NCBI GenBank assembly: GCA_003104895.1
Contig: PQAG01000221.1
Location: forward strand, 8,399 to 17,719
DNA length: 9,321 nucleotides
Direction of reading: 5' to 3'
Source: Nitrosomonadales bacterium
Lineage (GTDB): Bacteria; Pseudomonadota; Gammaproteobacteria; Burkholderiales; Sulfuricellaceae
The notes under the pieces are model-generated. The model had not been told where the DNA came from. It was given only the letters and a program-made list of their open reading frames with translations, and searched no databases. Numbering within the stretch: position 1 is the stretch's first letter; every line of letters begins with the position of its first letter. Below, in pieces: positions 6,315 through 9,321 of this stretch. The translations under genes and the position numbers were made by a program.

Positions 6315-6863
6315 ATGAATCTTGACCGCGTCAAGTCCGGCAAGGATCTGCCCAACGATTTCAATGTCATCATCGAAATCCCCATGCATGGCGACCCCAT
6401 CAAGTATGAAGTGGACAAGGAAACCGGGGCCATGTTTGTCGACCGTTTTATGTCCACTGCCATGCATTACCCCTGCAACTATGGCTATATTCCCCACACC
6501 CTGTCCGACGATGGCGATCCTGTCGACGTGCTGGTGATTACCCCGGTGCCGCTGATTACCGGCGTGGTGGTGCGCTGCCGTCCGGTGGGCATGCTCAAGA
6601 TGGAAGACGAGGCGGGCGTTGATGCCAAGCTGCTGGCGGTGCCGGTCGACAAGTTGTGCAATATCTATCGCAATGTCGAGTCCCCGCGCGATCTGCCGGA
6701 GTGGACTACATCGCAGATCACACACTTCTTCGAGCATTACAAGGATCTGGAACCTGGCAAATGGGTCAAGGTGCAGGGCTGGGTAGGGGCGGAAGAAGCG
6801 AAGCAGGAAATCCTGGATGGCGTCGCTCGTTACCAGAATGCCGCCGAAAAACCGATGTTTTAA
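6315..6863 (+). CDS. ppa: Inorganic pyrophosphatase, family I, soluble
   Basis: Cytoplasmic Mg2+-dependent enzyme that hydrolyses PPi to two phosphates and pulls biosynthetic reactions forward. The 182-aa length is normal for the bacterial hexameric type. All active-site residues known from the E. coli enzyme are present, shifted by exactly one: Glu21, Lys30, Glu32, Arg44, Tyr52, Tyr56, Asp66, Asp68 and Asp71 in DDGDPVDVLV (65-74), Asp98, Asp103 and Lys105. The GGAG ribosome site is seven bases upstream of the ATG. Because it dissipates PPi without conserving energy, it competes with the proton pump and PPi-PFK encoded just upstream, so its expression would set how much PPi is available to them. 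The metallophosphoesterase follows after 67 bases and could share its transcript. Confidence 0.97.
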   Translation: MNLDRVKSGKDLPNDFNVIIEIPMHGDPIKYEVDKETGAMFVDRFMSTAMHYPCNYGYIPHTLSDDGDPVDVLVITPVPLITGVVVRCRPVGMLKMEDEAGVDAKLLAVPVDKLCNIYRNVESPRDLPEWTTSQITHFFEHYKDLEPGKWVKVQGWVGAEEAKQEILDGVARYQNAAEKPMF

Positions 6864-6892
6864 ATTCCGTGGGGCGTTCCAGTGGGTTTTGC

Positions 6893-6922
6893 CCTCACGC
6901 CTCACACCCCTAACGCCTCACG
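6893..6922 (+). repeat. Short imperfect heptanucleotide tandem repeat
   Basis: Four near-identical units are visible: CCTCACG (6893), CCTCACA (6900), CCTAACG (6909) and CCTCACG (6916), with a two-base CC insertion between the second and third. The repeat fills much of the gap between ppa and the metallophosphoesterase, ending eight bases before the latter's ATG, where a Shine-Dalgarno would be expected. It looks like a decayed simple-sequence repeat. Confidence 0.7.
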
Positions 6923-6930
6923 AATCAAAT

Positions 6931-7467
6931 ATGAAAATCTGCATTATTTCCGACAGCCACGACAACCGCCAGCTGATGGCGGCCGCGGTGGAGGCCGCCA
7001 AGGCTCAGGGCGCCGAGGCGGTGATCCACTGCGGCGATGTGGTGGCTCCGCACACCCTGAAGTCGCTGTTTAAATTCGGTCTGCCGGTGCATGTGATCTA
7101 TGGCAATAACACCGGCGATCTTTTTACCATGTCCAAGCTGGCCGCCGAGCCGGGCAGTCTGATCCGTTTCTACGGCCAGGATGCGGGCATCAATCTGTGC
7201 GGGCGCAATATCTTCATCGTTCACTATCCGCACTATGCCCGTGCACTGGCCACAACCGGCGACTGGGATCTGGTGTGCTGCGGCCACGACCACAAGGCCT
7301 CCATCCAGACCGTGCCGACCATCATGGGCGGCCATAGCTGGTATGTCAATCCAGGCACGGTGGGCGGAGTGGGCGCGCCGGCAACCTACGTGCTGGGCGA
7401 TCTGGGAACGATGCAATTCGACATCTACGACGTGGCTCCGGAAGAACCTGCACCTGTCGCGCAGTAA
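6931..7467 (+). CDS. YfcE/MJ0936-type metallophosphoesterase
   Basis: A 178-aa cytoplasmic calcineurin-like phosphodiesterase that binds two metal ions. Metal and catalytic motifs appear in family order: DSH (8-10), GD (35-36) in HCGDVV, GNN (58-60) in YGNNTGD, His98 in IVHYPH, and GHDH (118-121), followed by VNPGTVGG (139-146), typical of this small family. The frame is open upstream to 6817, but that extension overlaps ppa and lacks the family N-terminus. ATG 6931 begins MKICIISDSHDN, exactly where the fold should start. There is no Shine-Dalgarno; a CCTCACG repeat sits there instead, so translation may be weak or coupled to ppa. Natural substrates of the family are poorly defined (phosphodiesters are hydrolysed in vitro), so the physiological role is unknown. 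The canonical G-H before the last metal motif is H-Y-P-H here, a modest deviation. Confidence 0.88.
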   Translation: MKICIISDSHDNRQLMAAAVEAAKAQGAEAVIHCGDVVAPHTLKSLFKFGLPVHVIYGNNTGDLFTMSKLAAEPGSLIRFYGQDAGINLCGRNIFIVHYPHYARALATTGDWDLVCCGHDHKASIQTVPTIMGGHSWYVNPGTVGGVGAPATYVLGDLGTMQFDIYDVAPEEPAPVAQ

Positions 7468-7531
7468 AGTCCCCGTCGCGCACGATCCAGGGCAATCCTG
7501 ACTGCTTTAGGCCAATTTACCCCCTCTATTC

Positions 7532-7540
7532 TGCTATAAG
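7532..7540 (+). promoter_or_regulatory. Candidate extended -10 promoter for the qmo operon
   Basis: TGC followed by TATAAG (7535-7540) forms an extended -10 in an AT-rich patch about 140 bases before qmoA. A good -35 is absent, which extended -10 promoters tolerate. It would produce a leader of roughly 130 bases that contains the repeats at 7560-7610. Confidence 0.4.
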
Positions 7541-7559
7541 AAGATTCAATCAAATCAGC

Positions 7560-7610
7560 TGCCGGGTTTAATGGATTGAGGTGGCGATTGCGGGTAAAAT
7601 TGCCGGGTTT
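7560..7610 (+). repeat. Direct repeats upstream of qmoA (possible operator)
   Basis: The ten-base word TGCCGGGTTT occurs twice, at 7560-7569 and 7601-7610, spaced 41 bases start to start, close to four helical turns. A degenerate copy, TGCGGGT, lies at 7589-7595. The array sits between the candidate promoter and the ribosome site, as an operator or leader element might. No regulator can be named from the sequence. Confidence 0.4.
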
Positions 7611-7632
7611 GTGTAAAGTGAAAATGCACCGG

Positions 7633-7645
7633 CCAGCAGGGCTGG
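7633..7645 (+). other. Short hairpin in the qmoA leader
   Basis: CCAGC (7633-7637) and GCTGG (7641-7645) form a five-pair GC stem with a three-base loop, about 20 bases before the qmoA ribosome site. There is no U-run, so it is not a terminator. It could be chance. Confidence 0.3.
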
Positions 7646-7665
7646 TGTGAGTCAGTATCCGTGAC

Positions 7666-7673
7666 GGAGGAAG
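7666..7673 (+). promoter_or_regulatory. Ribosome binding site fixing the qmoA start
   Basis: GGAGGAAG begins 13 bases before the ATG at 7679, with GGAGG eight bases away from it. It overlaps an in-frame GTG at 7661, which would put the site inside the coding region, so ATG 7679 is the better start. Confidence 0.75.
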
Positions 7674-7678
7674 ACCAG

Positions 7679-8959
7679 ATGACGGAAGTCGTTGCAACCA
7701 ACCAGACCATTCTGGTCGTAGGCGGTGGCATCAGCGGCATGACAGCGGCGCTCGAAGCGGCCGAATGCGGCAAGGAAGTGGTGCTGATCGAAAAGAATCC
7801 GGCTTTGGGCGGGCGCGTGTCCCAGCTCTACCGCTATTTTCCCAAGCTGTGTCATCCGACCTGCGGTCTGGAAATCAACCAGCGCCGCGTCAAGCAGAAC
7901 AAGCGCATCCGTGTTCTGACCATGGCGGAAGTGACCGGCATTACCGGTTCCCCCGGCGATTACACCGCCAGCGTCAAGATCGCTCCGCGCTACGTGAATG
8001 AAAACTGCACTGCCTGCGGCGCCTGCGGCGATGCCGCGGAAACCATGGTGGACGACGCATTCAACTACAATCTGGGCAAGGTCAAGGCGGCGTTTCTTCC
8101 AAGCCGGATGTCTTATCCCCAGCATTACGTCATCGATCCATCCGTGATCGGCACGCCCGAAGCCGACAAGATCAAGGCGGCGTGCAAATACGATGCCGTG
8201 GATCTGGCCATGCAGGAAGAAACCGTGTCGATCAAGGCTGGCGCCGTGGTATGGGCGACAGGCTGGAAGCCCTATGACGCCAACAAGATTCAGCCCTACG
8301 GCTACGACCGCTTCGACAACGTGATCACCAGCGTGGAGTTCGAACGCCTGTCCGACCCCCACGGCCCGACCGGCGGCAAGATACTGCGCAAGGACGGCAA
8401 GGAAGCCAAGAACATCGCCTTCATCCAGTGCGCCGGTTCGCGCGACGAAAACCACCTGCGCCACTGCTCGCGCATCTGCTGCATGGCCTCGCTCAAGCAG
8501 ACCAACTACGTGCGCGAAGCCTGGGGCGACGAAGGCAAGTCCACCATTTACTACATCGACATCCGCGCCATCGACCGCTTCGAGGATTTCTACCAGAAGG
8601 TCCAGGCCGATCCGAACGTGTCCTTCATCAAGTCCAAGGTTGCAAAGATCGTGCAGGACAAGCAAGGCAATCCGGTGCTGCACGGCGTGAACACCGAAGG
8701 CTATCACCGTTACGCCAACACCCATGATCTGGTGGTGCTGGCCGTCGGCATGGAGCCGTCCGTCAAGGGCGCCAGCATCCCGGCGGAAATCGTATCCGAT
8801 TCGAGCGGCTTCATCGAGCAGGATCAGGCCAACGGCGCCATCTTCGGCGCTGGCTGCGCGGCCAATCCGCTGGACGTGAACCGCGCCGTGCAGAGCGCGA
8901 CAGCGAGCGCCCTGCGCGCAATTCAAGTCATCAACCGTGTTGCCAGAGCGGAGGGTTAA
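7679..8959 (+). CDS. qmoA: QmoA, HdrA-like flavoprotein subunit of the Qmo complex
   Basis: Cytoplasmic FAD and iron-sulfur subunit of the quinone-interacting membrane-bound oxidoreductase, which passes electrons between APS reductase and the quinone pool. In a sulfur oxidiser electrons would flow from AprBA to quinone during sulfite oxidation. The 426-aa length fits QmoA, much shorter than full HdrA. An FAD Rossmann motif, ILVVGGGISGMTAA (11-24), ends in the acidic VVLIEK strand. FPKLCHPTCGLE (54-65; Cys58, Cys62) is the HdrA/QmoA signature. ENCTACGAC (108-116) gives a CxxCxxC group whose fourth ligand may be Cys169. CAGSRD (251-256) and CSRICCMASLKQ (263-274) are the second conserved HdrA block. 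The qmoB gene starts three bases after the stop. A generic HdrA of another complex is the main alternative, but length and partner favour Qmo. Confidence 0.88.
   Translation: MTEVVATNQTILVVGGGISGMTAALEAAECGKEVVLIEKNPALGGRVSQLYRYFPKLCHPTCGLEINQRRVKQNKRIRVLTMAEVTGITGSPGDYTASVKIAPRYVNENCTACGACGDAAETMVDDAFNYNLGKVKAAFLPSRMSYPQHYVIDPSVIGTPEADKIKAACKYDAVDLAMQEETVSIKAGAVVWATGWKPYDANKIQPYGYDRFDNVITSVEFERLSDPHGPTGGKILRKDGKEAKNIAFIQCAGSRDENHLRHCSRICCMASLKQTNYVREAWGDEGKSTIYYIDIRAIDRFEDFYQKVQADPNVSFIKSKVAKIVQDKQGNPVLHGVNTEGYHRYANTHDLVVLAVGMEPSVKGASIPAEIVSDSSGFIEQDQANGAIFGAGCAANPLDVNRAVQSATASALRAIQVINRVARAEG
8950..8955 (+). promoter_or_regulatory. Ribosome binding site of qmoB
   Basis: GGAGGG sits within the last codons of qmoA, seven bases before the qmoB ATG at 8963. 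It indicates tightly linked translation of the two subunits. Confidence 0.65.
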
Positions 8960-8962
8960 ACA

Positions 8963-9321
8963 ATGGCGGATATGAAAGTAGGGGCCTACATTTGCCAGGG
9001 CTGCGGACTGGGTGAGCGCCTGGATACCGCCGGTCTGGCCAAGGTTGCCCAGAAAGAGGGCAAGGCCCAGGTCGTGAAGGAACATCCTTTCCTGTGTAAC
9101 GCGGAAGGGGTTGCGATGATACGCAACGATATCGACAACGACGGCGTGACCCACGTGATGGTGGCGGCCTGTTCGCGCCGCGCCAAGACCGAAGCCTTCG
9201 GCTTTGCCGACGTGGCCCTGTCGCGCGCCAACCTGCGCGAGGGCGTGATCTGGGTGCGTCCGGATGACGACGCGTCGCGCGAAACCACCCAGGAAATGGC
9301 GGAAGACTACATCCGCATGGG
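8963..9321 (+). CDS. qmoB: QmoB, N-terminal fragment (3' end outside window)
   Basis: The first 119 codons of the second Qmo subunit, which starts three bases after the qmoA stop and runs off the window. The visible part matches the N-terminal iron-sulfur domain shared by QmoB and long HdrA proteins: VGAYICQGCGLGE (6-18) with Cys11 and Cys14, then HPFLCNAEG (41-49) with Cys45, and MVAACSRRAKTEAF (66-79) with Cys70. These four cysteines are the expected [4Fe-4S] ligands. The FAD-binding domain and the MvhD-like C-terminal part of QmoB would lie beyond the window, so they cannot be confirmed. QmoB has been proposed to be a contact for APS reductase and to take part in electron bifurcation or confurcation. 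Long HdrA is the alternative, less likely because the upstream gene already supplies the HdrA core. Confidence 0.82.
   Translation, partial: MADMKVGAYICQGCGLGERLDTAGLAKVAQKEGKAQVVKEHPFLCNAEGVAMIRNDIDNDGVTHVMVAACSRRAKTEAFGFADVALSRANLREGVIWVRPDDDASRETTQEMAEDYIRM

Noticed and set aside
6817..6930. N-terminal extension of the metallophosphoesterase to an upstream start
   Set aside because: The extension overlaps ppa, translates the heptamer repeat and adds sequence before the fold's first strand; MKICIISDSH at 6931 is the natural start.
7457..7484. Repeated GTCGCGCA words after the phosphoesterase gene
   Set aside because: Two short GC-rich words close together, one inside the coding end, with no symmetry or further copies; likely chance.
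7661..7678. GTG start for qmoA six codons upstream
   Set aside because: It would place the strong GGAGG ribosome site inside the coding region; ATG 7679 is correctly spaced from it.
7652..9154. Long antisense open frame (500 codons) opposite qmoA and qmoB
   Set aside because: It mirrors the codon bias of the real genes on the other strand. Its translation is His/Gly/Val-rich without any domain, and qmoA/qmoB have clear motifs and ribosome sites.

Overview
The window is a moderately GC-rich stretch of a bacterial chromosome, densely packed, with every recognised gene on the + strand. The protein signatures suggest a betaproteobacterial, probably chemolithotrophic, sulfur oxidiser of the Sulfuricella/Gallionellales kind. 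The reasons are a PPi-type phosphofructokinase beside a K+-independent proton pyrophosphatase, an Aer-like PAS/chemoreceptor pair, and the first two genes of a qmo (quinone-interacting membrane-bound oxidoreductase) operon. The lineage is inferred from gene content and recall; no search was run.

Layout: (1) 1-1956 looks like one operon: the 3' end of adenylate kinase, an unknown 116-aa protein, a 417-aa PPi-dependent 6-phosphofructokinase, and an unknown 70-aa protein. (2) 1957-2106 is an AT-rich gap with a candidate promoter and a structured leader, followed by hppA (677 aa), which ends at a textbook rho-independent terminator (4163-4192). (3) 4313-6260 is a two-gene, overlapping unit: a soluble FAD-type PAS protein that matches E. 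coli Aer residue for residue in numbering, and a membrane chemoreceptor with almost no periplasmic part and a C-terminal zinc-binding CZB domain. This is a split Aer, organised like Campylobacter CetB/CetA. (4) 6315-7467 holds soluble inorganic pyrophosphatase (with a perfect TATAAT upstream) and a YfcE-type metallophosphoesterase. (5) 7468-7678 is a regulatory gap with an extended -10 and a spaced direct repeat, followed by qmoA and the first 119 codons of qmoB, which runs off the window.

How the genes fit together: adenylate kinase, PPi-PFK, H+-PPase and soluble PPase all act on PPi or on the AMP/ADP/ATP pool. Qmo is the electron partner of APS reductase. In sulfur oxidisers that enzyme joins AMP and sulfite into APS, which ATP sulfurylase then converts with PPi to ATP and sulfate. 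The neighbourhood can therefore be read as a PPi/adenylate economy serving sulfite oxidation, with an energy-taxis sensor embedded in it. The individual enzymes are known families. The linkage, the split CZB receptor and the small unknown ORFs are the parts most worth checking. I see no mobile element, CRISPR array, tRNA or rRNA.
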